The notes under the pieces: generated by a model
Database searches by the model: none
What the model saw: the letters and a program-made list of their open reading frames with translations, nothing else
What the model was told of the DNA's origin: nothing
Shown: positions 29,920 to 39,787 of the stretch, one piece after another
Layout of the letters: the number at the start of each line of letters is the position of its first letter
Numbering within the stretch: the first letter of the stretch is position 1
Position numbers and translations under genes: made by a program
From: Muribaculaceae bacterium
GTDB lineage: Bacteria > Bacteroidota > Bacteroidia > Bacteroidales > Muribaculaceae
Assembly: GCA_029060725.1 (NCBI GenBank)
Contig: JAIDTL010000129.1
Span: forward strand, 1-64,000
Direction: 5' to 3'
Length of the DNA stretch: 64,000 bases

Positions 29920-31851
29920 ATGAAGCTGTTCTACGAAAAATATATAAAACTCGCTCACATAGGGAAAGGTGCAAATGCACATGTCTATAAAGTTAGACAT
30001 GCCGAATTAGGCTATGTCCGTGCAATCAAGATTCTTAATGAAGATATTGAAAGTAAAGGAGAACGGGCATATCAGTCCTTTCTGAAGGAGTGCAAGACAT
30101 TACTTGCAATTGGGAATGGTGCTCATCCGAATATTATCAGAATATATGGACCTGATTTGATTGACAACCACGCTATTGTGGAAATGGACTATGTGCAAGG
30201 AACAACCTTAGATTCATATATTAAGAACAAAGGCTTTTTAGATTATGAAGAAGTCAAAATCTTTATACATGATATAGTCGGCGCTCTGGCATATACGCAT
30301 CACGATATTTACAAATTCTTGATGAATCCGGAAGAAGATGATTTACAGCCGGATCCCAATGATGGACACAAGTATGTTATAACATCTGAAAAAGAAGCCG
30401 AGCTTGTAAAAAAATATGGCATTGCGCACAACGACCTTCATTCCAACAATGTAATGCGTCGTGATTATGATGGTAGTTTCGTCCTTTTGGATTTCGGTCT
30501 GGCTGTACAAGACGGAGAGTGTATCAAGAGCAGTCGAAAGTCGGATGGTCACCCTGAATACATGGCTCCGGAAAAGTTTGACTCAGGCGATATTACTCCT
30601 CGAAGCGATGTGTATTCGTTCGGTGTTCTTATTTATGAGGCATTAACCGGGCGTCCACCTTTTATCTTAGATTATGATACCGATGGAAAGGTATCTTACC
30701 CTGCTTTGTCCAAAATATGTAATGAACACCATAACCAGACTCCTCCTCCGATAATTTCATTAAGGAAATCTGCTTTTGAGAAACAGATACCCGGTGCAGT
30801 CTATGAACGTGATTATCCTGAGTGGCTAGATAATATAGTGATGAAGTGCCTTGCTAAAAATCCGGAAGACCGATATTCTGATGCAAAGGAACTTTTTGAT
30901 GACCTTAATTGGCATATTTCTCACGATACACTTAGGCATGAACCTCCCCATCGCTCACCCGATATAGTAATTGACGAAGAAACCGTATCCGAGGTATATC
31001 CTCCTGACACCAATAATGATGGCGAAGAAACTTCAAGAAAATCGAAACAAAAGACTAATAAAACGAAACTGATATTTTTAGCTGGATGCTGCGTAGTTTT
31101 AATGGTTGGGATACTTTACTGGACACTTTCATTAGGTAAGAAATCGCATAGTTATATCCCAGTACAAGAGATTATTATTCCCCAAATGGAGTATTCTCTG
31201 AATGTAGGTGATTCTATCTATATAAAACCGAAGATTATCCCGACTGACGCAACTGATTCCATCGTTAATTGGGTCTCAACAAATCCAAACGTTGTCAAAG
31301 TATTAGACAATGATTGTTTTAAGGCTATAAAAAGTGGTTCTGCTAATCTAAAAGCAACAAGTAAGGACGGAAAAGTTTCAACACTGGTTTCAGTACAAGT
31401 TATTGAAAAAAATCCAAATCACTTGGACAAATCAAATCAATCTGGAAAAGTTGAAATAGAGTCATCAAAAGACAATCAACCGAAAGAATCTGCTTATAAT
31501 AAAAATGAGCTTAACCCTAATGAAAAAATAAAAAGACCTACAGACCAAACTGTTCGACATGATAATATTCCAGTTCCGGGAACTATTCAAGAAGCATTAA
31601 ATATCTTAATCGATGGAAATATCTCACGAGAAACTCGATTGAATAGTATACCAGAGATAATGAATAAGTTTTTCGACCATGGTGCTATGATACGTACTGT
31701 AAGTGATTCTGATTTAATCTTAGATAATGAAAATGCAGAGGACTTTTTACGTAGAATAGTACTTTCTAGAAGAATATCTCGAATCATTATTTCCGGGACA
31801 GAAAAACAGAATAAAATTACAGAATTAAGAATTAAAGAAATAGACAAATAA
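29920..31851 (+). CDS. Ser/Thr protein kinase with TM and extracytoplasmic Big_2-like domain
   Basis: GKGANAHVYKV, RAIKIL, HNDLHSNNV, LLDFGLAV, PEYMAPEK; TM LIFLAGCCVVLMVGILYWTL; Big_2 PTDATDSIVNWVSTNPNVVKVLDNDCFKAIKSGSANLKA; ATG 29920. Confidence 0.9.
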   Translation: MKLFYEKYIKLAHIGKGANAHVYKVRHAELGYVRAIKILNEDIESKGERAYQSFLKECKTLLAIGNGAHPNIIRIYGPDLIDNHAIVEMDYVQGTTLDSYIKNKGFLDYEEVKIFIHDIVGALAYTHHDIYKFLMNPEEDDLQPDPNDGHKYVITSEKEAELVKKYGIAHNDLHSNNVMRRDYDGSFVLLDFGLAVQDGECIKSSRKSDGHPEYMAPEKFDSGDITPRSDVYSFGVLIYEALTGRPPFILDYDTDGKVSYPALSKICNEHHNQTPPPIISLRKSAFEKQIPGAVYERDYPEWLDNIVMKCLAKNPEDRYSDAKELFDDLNWHISHDTLRHEPPHRSPDIVIDEETVSEVYPPDTNNDGEETSRKSKQKTNKTKLIFLAGCCVVLMVGILYWTLSLGKKSHSYIPVQEIIIPQMEYSLNVGDSIYIKPKIIPTDATDSIVNWVSTNPNVVKVLDNDCFKAIKSGSANLKATSKDGKVSTLVSVQVIEKNPNHLDKSNQSGKVEIESSKDNQPKESAYNKNELNPNEKIKRPTDQTVRHDNIPVPGTIQEALNILIDGNISRETRLNSIPEIMNKFFDHGAMIRTVSDSDLILDNENAEDFLRRIVLSRRISRIIISGTEKQNKITELRIKEIDK

Positions 31852-31863
31852 ACAATTAAACTT

Positions 31864-32520
31864 ATGATGAGAGTAATAGCATTACTTATTCTTTCTATCT
31901 GTGTGAGCATTAATGTCAGTGCTCTCTCAAGCTACATCCTCACAGAGGAAGATAAGGAACAAGTAAAAGAACGTATAATAGATAAACTCGAAGATTTTCA
32001 ATTTTGGCTTGGAGAAATTGCAAACAAGAAGAACTCTCAGAAAGTTCGAACAGACGCACTCAAGTCTAATATCGTGCTTTTTATCGGAAAATGTGACCCT
32101 TATACTGTTACTAATCATAAAACTGGAGAGCTTGAGGTAAAAGAAGCTGTTAAAATGCAGACATCCTCAGTGCGAAATGGAAAGGAAGTTAAAAATCCAC
32201 CTCAACGGATGAAACAGTACCTCTACAATATTTTAAATAATGAGACCTACAGTAATATTAAAATAGAACAAGCTGATGCGGTACGAGTCGATAATATAAG
32301 ACAAGTAGGAGACGGCGAATATGAGGCTGTGGCTTACTTTTGTCAGTATTTTACCGGCTATCGAGGTGAAGAAAATTATGTAGCATATAGCGATTACACT
32401 GAAAAGGCTGTAAGAATTTCAATTGGTCTTGAGGAGGTTAGACATGCGGGCAAAACTGAAAAAATAATAAAAATTAAATTAGGCGACATGAAAGTTGCCC
32501 TTACTGAACGGTTAAGGTAA
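31864..32520 (+). CDS. exported hypothetical protein
   Basis: Signal peptide MMRVIALLILSICVSINVSA; no family recognised. Confidence 0.7.
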   Translation: MMRVIALLILSICVSINVSALSSYILTEEDKEQVKERIIDKLEDFQFWLGEIANKKNSQKVRTDALKSNIVLFIGKCDPYTVTNHKTGELEVKEAVKMQTSSVRNGKEVKNPPQRMKQYLYNILNNETYSNIKIEQADAVRVDNIRQVGDGEYEAVAYFCQYFTGYRGEENYVAYSDYTEKAVRISIGLEEVRHAGKTEKIIKIKLGDMKVALTERLR

Positions 32521-32524
32521 CTAT

Positions 32525-33337
32525 ATGAAAACCACTTATTTATTTTATATGCGGTTAATAGGTATCTTGATAATTATCTTAATACCATTTAATAATGCAA
32601 AAGCTCAACTTCTATTGGGTTCTCATGAATTCGAGGATCAACTGTATGATTCACATGTGAAAAGTTTAGATGAATTTATTCAACGCTTTAACGGACGAGA
32701 GATTAACCAGCTAGCTTCTCAGAATCAAATAAATAAAGTAAGAGCAACTAGATTTTCATTATTTGATTATGAATTATTAAAGGATATTGATAGAAACGAT
32801 TCTATCCCAAGCATATATGAGAAGTTTATTTTCGATATTGAAGCTGATTCAATATCTATAGCAATTGAGGACTCCCTTAATTGGGTAGAAGCTAAATGTG
32901 ATTTTAGTTGGAAAAACGCTCCAAAATCATTATCACTTAAATTGCAACTTGAGGAAGATGGCAATCATTGTTGGCGGTGGTGCATTATCGGAGTAAATGG
33001 ACTTAAAGACTGTAGTCTTCTTGATGAAGAAGGCACATTACAAATTAGTCCGGTAGATCATGAATTAAACTTTATAGGGTTAGAAAGTCTTTTCTTGCAC
33101 GACTCAATGAAATTTGCTAAAACAAGGAAAGACGGAATACCAATTGATGAACTATCATATTTCTATGGTCTGGTTTATTCAGGTTTGCTAAAATATAATA
33201 GATGTGATAGTGTTGAATTTCATTGTAACCAAATTCCAGGATATTCTTTCATCGTAAAGGAAATAAATCGATTGAAATCATCAAATTCAGGCTGGTTGAT
33301 AGTATCTCTCAAAAAAACAATAACTGCAAACACTTGA
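32525..33337 (+). CDS. exported hypothetical protein
   Basis: Signal-like MRLIGILIIILIPFNNAKA. Confidence 0.65.
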   Translation: MKTTYLFYMRLIGILIIILIPFNNAKAQLLLGSHEFEDQLYDSHVKSLDEFIQRFNGREINQLASQNQINKVRATRFSLFDYELLKDIDRNDSIPSIYEKFIFDIEADSISIAIEDSLNWVEAKCDFSWKNAPKSLSLKLQLEEDGNHCWRWCIIGVNGLKDCSLLDEEGTLQISPVDHELNFIGLESLFLHDSMKFAKTRKDGIPIDELSYFYGLVYSGLLKYNRCDSVEFHCNQIPGYSFIVKEINRLKSSNSGWLIVSLKKTITANT

Positions 33338-33342
33338 CCATT

Positions 33343-34131
33343 ATGAAAAAAATAATCAGTATTGTCACGATTCTTTTAGTATTAATGTCTTCGTTGACCA
33401 CAAAGTCAGAGACATATCTAAAGGGTGAATTTGCATCCAGTAATATATGGATCGATCTATTAGGAATTTTGGCTACTTATGCCATAAATAAACCCAAGAA
33501 AAACATTGTAGTTGATAGCTACCTGACATTTTCGGGTATAGGGATTGATGTTGACCCGTATATAAACAAAACTATTATCTCTACTTCTTCTGACAATATT
33601 ATTAAACCTTTGTATGGTTTTAAATTGCAGGAGCTTTTCAATGGATTCGGAACAGGAATAAAGTATGGATACCGCAACGATTATGAATACTTTCTTAAAT
33701 CTTGGGCAGTATATGGATCACTGCACGAAACGTATAATTATTATCTCATTGATGTAAATATTATAGGAGAAGGAAATAAAACATACGGCAATTCTGTTTT
33801 AAGACTATCTCCGGGAATTGGAACAAATATTACTTTGGGTAAATATACTTCTCCGGTGTATGTATTATTGGATTTTAATCTAAAATATGATATCCCTATA
33901 ATATATAAAGGGTATTTTGGAAGTGGCCCCGGATGTCTGAAGTCTGGGTATTCTCCTCGCATAACTGCGATAGTTGGGGGACCTCATTTGCGTAAACTTG
34001 GGTTGAATGTAGGTGTCTTTTACGAATGGATGAATTATAATTTATTCAAACCGAGCGAATATTTCATTGAACCTTACAAAAGTAAAGGCATGACGTTTGG
34101 TATGAACGTTACAATGTACCCATGGAACTGA
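33343..34131 (+). CDS. exported hypothetical, possible outer-membrane beta-barrel
   Basis: MKKIISIVTILLVLMSSLTTKSE signal; alternating aromatic/Gly-rich strands; ATG 33343 chosen over TTG 33334. Confidence 0.6.
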   Translation: MKKIISIVTILLVLMSSLTTKSETYLKGEFASSNIWIDLLGILATYAINKPKKNIVVDSYLTFSGIGIDVDPYINKTIISTSSDNIIKPLYGFKLQELFNGFGTGIKYGYRNDYEYFLKSWAVYGSLHETYNYYLIDVNIIGEGNKTYGNSVLRLSPGIGTNITLGKYTSPVYVLLDFNLKYDIPIIYKGYFGSGPGCLKSGYSPRITAIVGGPHLRKLGLNVGVFYEWMNYNLFKPSEYFIEPYKSKGMTFGMNVTMYPWN

Positions 34132-35063
34132 GAATCTATACGTTTTTTATAATATTTACCCTGAATTGCATCCCTGCAGCAGCGTCTACTAAAAATTCAG
34201 CTACCCCGGCTCCAGTTAGGACATTCTTAAATAATTTGGAAAGACTACAGCTGCTGTCAGATGATCAATCAGATGAAGCATCAAGGTTAAATTACGAGAA
34301 CCGAGATTGCTTTGCAGGTGGAACTGCTGAGGGAAATGGGGTGAAAATTCATAATAGTGAACTTTACTTTTTAAATATTAGCATAAGTTATGGTGCCAGT
34401 CAATATTGTAACAATCTTTTTACTTTATTGTACAGGAATCGGGACTTAAAACTTTCACATGATATTGTAAGTACCGAACCTATTGTTTTCGCTGATGCCA
34501 ATGGTAAAGATGAGATACGTTTTTATGATACTAAAGTAAAGAAAACGTGTATTTACAATGGTGAAGAAAAAGTGTTTTGGCAAAAATTTGGAGTTGATGC
34601 CGAGGATGAATTAATTGATACATTGGAGGGATATGATAGCAAGCCATCCAATTGGGAAGGTAACATTTCAGATAAATCTAATAAAAAAACTAATATAGAG
34701 CGTGGAGGATCCCAGCAATCAGAACAAGGAAATAAACTATATACTCCACCCATTCAAGAGACGCTGCCACAAACAGAAAAGGAATTGCTCCGATTGGCGG
34801 CCCGGTATTATACATCGAAAGACTATTCTTCGGCAACTAAAACACTTCATCAACTAACAGCCAAATATCCTAATAATGCTGAAGCCTGGTATAGGTTGGC
34901 GACCATAATCAGGTTTAAAAATAAATGGAGTAAAAATGTATATGCTAAACCTAAAGAGACTGCTATCGAATATATGAGAAAAGCTGTAAACTTGGCAACA
35001 GGTAGCCTAAAAACGAAAGCTGAAAGAGCACTGTTTGATTGGGAACATCCATACAGCATGTAA
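34122..35063 (+). CDS. exported TPR-containing hypothetical protein
   Basis: C-terminal TPR-like LRLAARYYTSKDYSSATKTLHQLTAKYPNNAEAWYRLA; overlaps upstream stop. Confidence 0.65.
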   Translation: MELRIYTFFIIFTLNCIPAAASTKNSATPAPVRTFLNNLERLQLLSDDQSDEASRLNYENRDCFAGGTAEGNGVKIHNSELYFLNISISYGASQYCNNLFTLLYRNRDLKLSHDIVSTEPIVFADANGKDEIRFYDTKVKKTCIYNGEEKVFWQKFGVDAEDELIDTLEGYDSKPSNWEGNISDKSNKKTNIERGGSQQSEQGNKLYTPPIQETLPQTEKELLRLAARYYTSKDYSSATKTLHQLTAKYPNNAEAWYRLATIIRFKNKWSKNVYAKPKETAIEYMRKAVNLATGSLKTKAERALFDWEHPYSM

Positions 35064-35082
35064 TATCAATTATATTTAAACA

Positions 35083-36480
35083 ATGAGCTTCTTAAGAAAA
35101 ATAGCGGAATTAATAAACGGGACTTCATCTAATACCACAAATATTGATGGAGAAGCGGATAGTGGAAAGGTTACTCCAAATACACATGAAGAAGAGGCGT
35201 CCTTTCTCGAAAATGACGACGCGTCTCAAAAGTCTAAATCAATCGAGGTGCAAAAGGATTTAGGGACTTCATTTGATAAACGTATATTAAATTCTGAGGC
35301 TCTCTCAGAGCAACGTTACGGGTGGCATCTCTACTTATTAGAGATTCTTTCGTCCCTGTCGGAAAGTAAACCTGAAAATCTCAAATATCTTTCTATCTAT
35401 ATTCTGAAAGACAACAGGGACTATAGGTGGAATGATGATGCTTTCAGGGGTGAGCTTCGTCAAGCCCTTGATAAAAGAAACCTTGCTCACATTGGTTCTT
35501 CGTCAATCGTTATAGAGGCAGTTTCAGAAAAAACGTTTAAACAACTTACCGAGAAAACAGTTACAGACACTCAGTATAAGCGGCAGATTGATAATCTAAT
35601 CCTTTTTGGAAGCAAAAAAGAAACTACTGAACAAAAGTTTGCAACAGCTATTGATAAGCGTGCTTTTGTAATTAACGAACTGCTGAAAAAGTTCCGCAGT
35701 TCTACCGGTACTGATACTAATCTTATGGAGAATCTTGTCATAATAGTCATTCGTAATGAAGAAGATGATGACATGGCTAAATATGATTGGATTGGCAAGC
35801 GTTTTGAAGATGATCTGAAGCGAGAACTCACAAATGCCTTTCTCGAACAGATTGGAAGTAAATCGTTGCAGATAATTCTTAAACCGAAATCAGAAACAGA
35901 AGATTGTATCAGTCTTATTGACAACCAAGTCTATTATAAATGGGGCAAAGCTGATACATCTGAGGACGATAAGCCGAAAGAAATTCCCTACGAGCGAGTT
36001 ATTGCATCTATTTCAATTATTGAAGGCACCGGGTCAATGATGCAACCTTCTTATGTACTTGATTCTGACCGTAAGAAAATATTCCATATAGGACGTGGTG
36101 TAACATCACGTAAAGGTGGCAAATATCGAGTAAACGATATTGTTATTAAAGACAAAGAAGCAGATCATGATCTTCTTGAATACAATGCGCATGTCAGCAG
36201 CACACATGCAGATATTGTATTCAAAAACAATAAGTTCTATATTAAGGCGGCCATCGGTGGTTGTCGTGCGATTGGAGGAAGTCCCACTAAGTTAGTTCGT
36301 GACGAAAAAGCTATAGAATTAAGAGACACAAATCTTCTCTATCCTTTGGAAGACGGAGATATTATTGAGTTAGGGAAAAATGTCCTGTTAGTCTTTTCTC
36401 TTACAGATGATGGCTCTTTGCCAATGAATTTTGAAAAAGAGAGGCCTAATAATGCAATGTCGATAGACGATTCTTTCTAA
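35083..36480 (+). CDS. FHA domain protein with two related N-terminal modules
   Basis: FHA: HIGRGVTSR..YRVNDIVIKD..NAHVSSTHADIVFKNNKFYIKA..LEDGDIIELG. Confidence 0.8.
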   Translation: MSFLRKIAELINGTSSNTTNIDGEADSGKVTPNTHEEEASFLENDDASQKSKSIEVQKDLGTSFDKRILNSEALSEQRYGWHLYLLEILSSLSESKPENLKYLSIYILKDNRDYRWNDDAFRGELRQALDKRNLAHIGSSSIVIEAVSEKTFKQLTEKTVTDTQYKRQIDNLILFGSKKETTEQKFATAIDKRAFVINELLKKFRSSTGTDTNLMENLVIIVIRNEEDDDMAKYDWIGKRFEDDLKRELTNAFLEQIGSKSLQIILKPKSETEDCISLIDNQVYYKWGKADTSEDDKPKEIPYERVIASISIIEGTGSMMQPSYVLDSDRKKIFHIGRGVTSRKGGKYRVNDIVIKDKEADHDLLEYNAHVSSTHADIVFKNNKFYIKAAIGGCRAIGGSPTKLVRDEKAIELRDTNLLYPLEDGDIIELGKNVLLVFSLTDDGSLPMNFEKERPNNAMSIDDSF

Positions 36481-36491
36481 TCCTTTATTTT

Positions 36492-37928
36492 ATGGAAGAT
36501 AAGATAAAACAAGTATTTCCGGATGCTTCGGTAATGAAGTCTGGTATAACTGACACCCTGTTTGCAGGTAGAAATCTCCCCGTTTTTGTCCGTGATTACA
36601 TTCTCAGACGTTTTTCTGACGAACATGGCAACGTTGATAAAGAAGCTTTATCAAACTACTTCGATGAGAAAATGGGAGTAGAGGGTCAGATTCTTAAGAA
36701 TCGGTTATTCAGCGGAAGAGAACGAGTGAACGTAACTTCTCGTGTTGTTTTTAGGACTGAATTGGACAAAGGCACAGTGTGGTTTGACCTGCCTGATGCC
36801 GGGATTACTAAAGACGCACGTGTTTCGCCCCAACTTATTCAAGAACAGCCGGAATGGTTTTGTGATGGCGAACATTGGGGTAATATGACGATGAGATATG
36901 TAGAACCTCAAGGTAAAGAGAAAGGTCATATACTTATGATTTCCTTCAAACCCTTTGAACCATATTCAGTTAATTTTGATTACTATCTTAATGCACGTTG
37001 CAAATTCGATACAATAGAATGGATTGACACACTTGTAAAGATAATGGGGTATAATCCAGATTCGTTTGAGAATACTGATGTGAAATTAGAACTTATCAGT
37101 CGCTTACTTCCGTTTGTTGAACCACGATTGAATATCATTGAACTTGGTCCCAAAGGTACTGGTAAGTCATATCTCTATAACAATTTCAGCAAACGGGGAT
37201 GGATTATCAGTGGTGGAAAGATTACTCGTGCTAAACTATTCTTCAATAAACAGAACCGTCAGTTCGGACTTCTAAAGCATTATGACGCCCTCGCTATTGA
37301 TGAGATAGCATCTTTCTCTTTTGAAAATCCGGCTGAAATGCAGTCCATATTTAAGTCTTATTTAGAAGATGGAAGAGCAACAGTAGATAACACTGTATTT
37401 CAATCAGATTGTGGTTTAACGCTAATGGGTAATATTCCGGTTGATGGAGAAACTCGACAACCTTTAGATTCTGCCTATTACAAAGTCCTTCCCGCAATGC
37501 TTCAGGAATCTGCCACTCTTGATCGTTTTCATGGATTTATAGAAGGTTGGAAACTTCCTCGTCTTGAATCAGGGACAATTCTTAATGGCTGGACACTGGA
37601 TGCGGAGTATTTCTCCAATATCCTTCATCTACTACGCACCCGAACAGAATATACTTCAATTTTTGATGAATTGATTGAGGAATCTTCAAGTGATATAAGA
37701 GACCGGAAAGCAGTTAAGCGTCTTTCAACAGCATACCACAAACTACTCTTCCCTCAAATACGGAATCTGAATGATTTGAGTGATGAAACGCTTGAACGCT
37801 TCAAAGCTACATATAAGAAATATTGCTTAGATCCAGCTATATCACGCCGTGGTATTATTCGTAAGCAATGCTATGCAATTGATAAAGAGTTCTCTGAATC
37901 AATGTCCGAATTCCGAATAAAATGTTGA
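36492..37928 (+). CDS. BrxL-like (Lon-related) AAA+ ATPase, short form
   Basis: ELGPKGTGKSYLYNNFSKRGWIISGGKITRAKLFFN; YDALAIDEIASFSF; LMGNIPVDGETRQPL; LPAMLQESATLDRFHGFIEGWKLPRL. Confidence 0.8.
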   Translation: MEDKIKQVFPDASVMKSGITDTLFAGRNLPVFVRDYILRRFSDEHGNVDKEALSNYFDEKMGVEGQILKNRLFSGRERVNVTSRVVFRTELDKGTVWFDLPDAGITKDARVSPQLIQEQPEWFCDGEHWGNMTMRYVEPQGKEKGHILMISFKPFEPYSVNFDYYLNARCKFDTIEWIDTLVKIMGYNPDSFENTDVKLELISRLLPFVEPRLNIIELGPKGTGKSYLYNNFSKRGWIISGGKITRAKLFFNKQNRQFGLLKHYDALAIDEIASFSFENPAEMQSIFKSYLEDGRATVDNTVFQSDCGLTLMGNIPVDGETRQPLDSAYYKVLPAMLQESATLDRFHGFIEGWKLPRLESGTILNGWTLDAEYFSNILHLLRTRTEYTSIFDELIEESSSDIRDRKAVKRLSTAYHKLLFPQIRNLNDLSDETLERFKATYKKYCLDPAISRRGIIRKQCYAIDKEFSESMSEFRIKC

Positions 37929-38098
37929 GATAGATATTTATGAAGAAATCATAAGTTATTTGAAGTACAATCTAAATTTTAGTAAACGTTATAACATTAT
38001 CTTACGCAAGCCGATTACTCAAAATCAAATTTTTCCCGATAATGCTCAGGAGTAGCAGTAAATTTTTTATGGCATATTAGGTTATTGGAATTATTAGT

Positions 38099-39232
38099 AT
38101 GAATTATAAATTATTAAGCATCTATTGCCTTATTGGTTTAATGTTCATAAGCTGTTCAAGGAATCACAGTTATGAAGATCAAATTTCCAGAATCCTTGTC
38201 TACGATGACGAGGTTGGAGAATATACAGATGGACAGATAGAGAAGGTTTTTAAACTGATTGAAGACAATCCAGAGACATTGGATTATGATTTTTCCGAAG
38301 AATTACCGATGATTGTTGTAACTTCTGATGATGGGAAAGTGAGAGCCTATGTGATTGAAAAATATGATTTCGGTGGCAATCCATCGGCTGGATTTGAAAC
38401 AAGTACATTAATTCAGTACAAAGTTGGCAACGAGATTTATACAACTCATTTAGATGAAGAATTTCCAATAGTTAAATCGATTGCGCATCTTTCTGACAAT
38501 TTTTATCTCATTATAGATTGGTGGGGATTCATTGCTCAGGGCGAACACAATCATAACAGGGCAAGAGTATTTAAGATAGACGAATGGGATTTAAAAATGT
38601 GCTCTAATATATTCAGAGATAATGAAAATAACAAAAATCAAATAGAAATATATTGGAATGATGATGATTTCTTGGATGATTCTATGCCTAATTATTATGA
38701 ACTTCAGGAAAAGCTTATAGATGAAGCAAATGCAGATTTTGATTTAGGTATAGTTTATAATAAGAATTTGAAAGATTTATATATTCCAAATATTATCCAT
38801 ACTCCTCACCAATATGAAATTATGGATGGAACGTTCAGCCGATTCTATTGGACTGGCAAATATTTTATAGATGCAACTCTTATGGATCCTTTGGAAAGGA
38901 TGAATAATGATTATTTTATTCGCATAGAACAGGAATCGGATGGTTCATGTACCTATAGATGTTGGAATGGAGGAGTAATAATTGGGAAACCGGCTTTAAC
39001 TATTAGAAACGGTAATAGACAAGTTTGGGGAGAATATGGTATCTATGATTACAATAAATGGATTTCATTAGATGAATCATACATATTGGGTGAGACATAT
39101 TCTTTCGAAAATAAAGGTTATAGATATATTTATAGAATTGGACGGGATAGAGGATATAAAATAGAGGACTTAGAAGTATATGATCCTAAGGGAGAATTGG
39201 TATACTCAGGTCGTTTTGAACCGGTTCATTGA
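38099..39232 (+). CDS. lipoprotein, unknown function
   Basis: Lipobox IGLMFISC near N-terminus. Confidence 0.65.
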   Translation: MNYKLLSIYCLIGLMFISCSRNHSYEDQISRILVYDDEVGEYTDGQIEKVFKLIEDNPETLDYDFSEELPMIVVTSDDGKVRAYVIEKYDFGGNPSAGFETSTLIQYKVGNEIYTTHLDEEFPIVKSIAHLSDNFYLIIDWWGFIAQGEHNHNRARVFKIDEWDLKMCSNIFRDNENNKNQIEIYWNDDDFLDDSMPNYYELQEKLIDEANADFDLGIVYNKNLKDLYIPNIIHTPHQYEIMDGTFSRFYWTGKYFIDATLMDPLERMNNDYFIRIEQESDGSCTYRCWNGGVIIGKPALTIRNGNRQVWGEYGIYDYNKWISLDESYILGETYSFENKGYRYIYRIGRDRGYKIEDLEVYDPKGELVYSGRFEPVH

Positions 39233-39244
39233 GCTATTCTGTGT

Positions 39245-39769
39245 ATGCCCATTATGAGGACTTTAAACTCCAATAAAAGCAAACAGTTAGCATATCTTCT
39301 TCGACACGATCGTAATTATGATTTTGAGATTGGAGGCTGGAGAGAGTTAACTGATTTATGTCAACGTTATTCCTTTACGACGGAGGATATTGTTGATATT
39401 GTGTCAAATGATAGCAAAGGTAGGTTTGAGTTTAATCCTGATAAGACCAAGGTTCGAGCATTGTATGGACACTCGGTTAAAATAGATTTATTGTTACGCC
39501 AACAAGAACCACCTCTACGATTATATCATGGAACTGCGTTAAAATACGTTGAGTCAATCCGAAATAATGGACTTATATCCAAATCCCGACAATATGTTCA
39601 TCTAACAGAAGACAAGTACTTGGCAATAATGACCGGCTCCCGACATGGACAGGCTGTTTTACTTGAGATTAATTCTCTGGCAATGTTCAACGATGGATAT
39701 AACTTTTACCACACTAATAATGGAACGTGGTTAACAGCAGAAGTCCCTATTCAATATATATTATTTTAA
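39245..39769 (+). CDS. KptA/Tpt1-like RNA 2'-phosphotransferase
   Basis: KSKQLAYLLRHD, WRELTDL, VRALYGHSV, LYHGTALKYVESIRNNGL, RQYVHLTED, GTWLTAEVPIQYI. Confidence 0.82.
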   Translation: MPIMRTLNSNKSKQLAYLLRHDRNYDFEIGGWRELTDLCQRYSFTTEDIVDIVSNDSKGRFEFNPDKTKVRALYGHSVKIDLLLRQQEPPLRLYHGTALKYVESIRNNGLISKSRQYVHLTEDKYLAIMTGSRHGQAVLLEINSLAMFNDGYNFYHTNNGTWLTAEVPIQYILF

Positions 39770-39787
39770 ATCTACATTCTTAATAAT

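Noticed and set aside
36492-37928. Complete BREX defence locus
   Set aside because: Only a short BrxL-like gene is present; no PglX, PglZ, BrxC, BrxA or BrxB seen in the window
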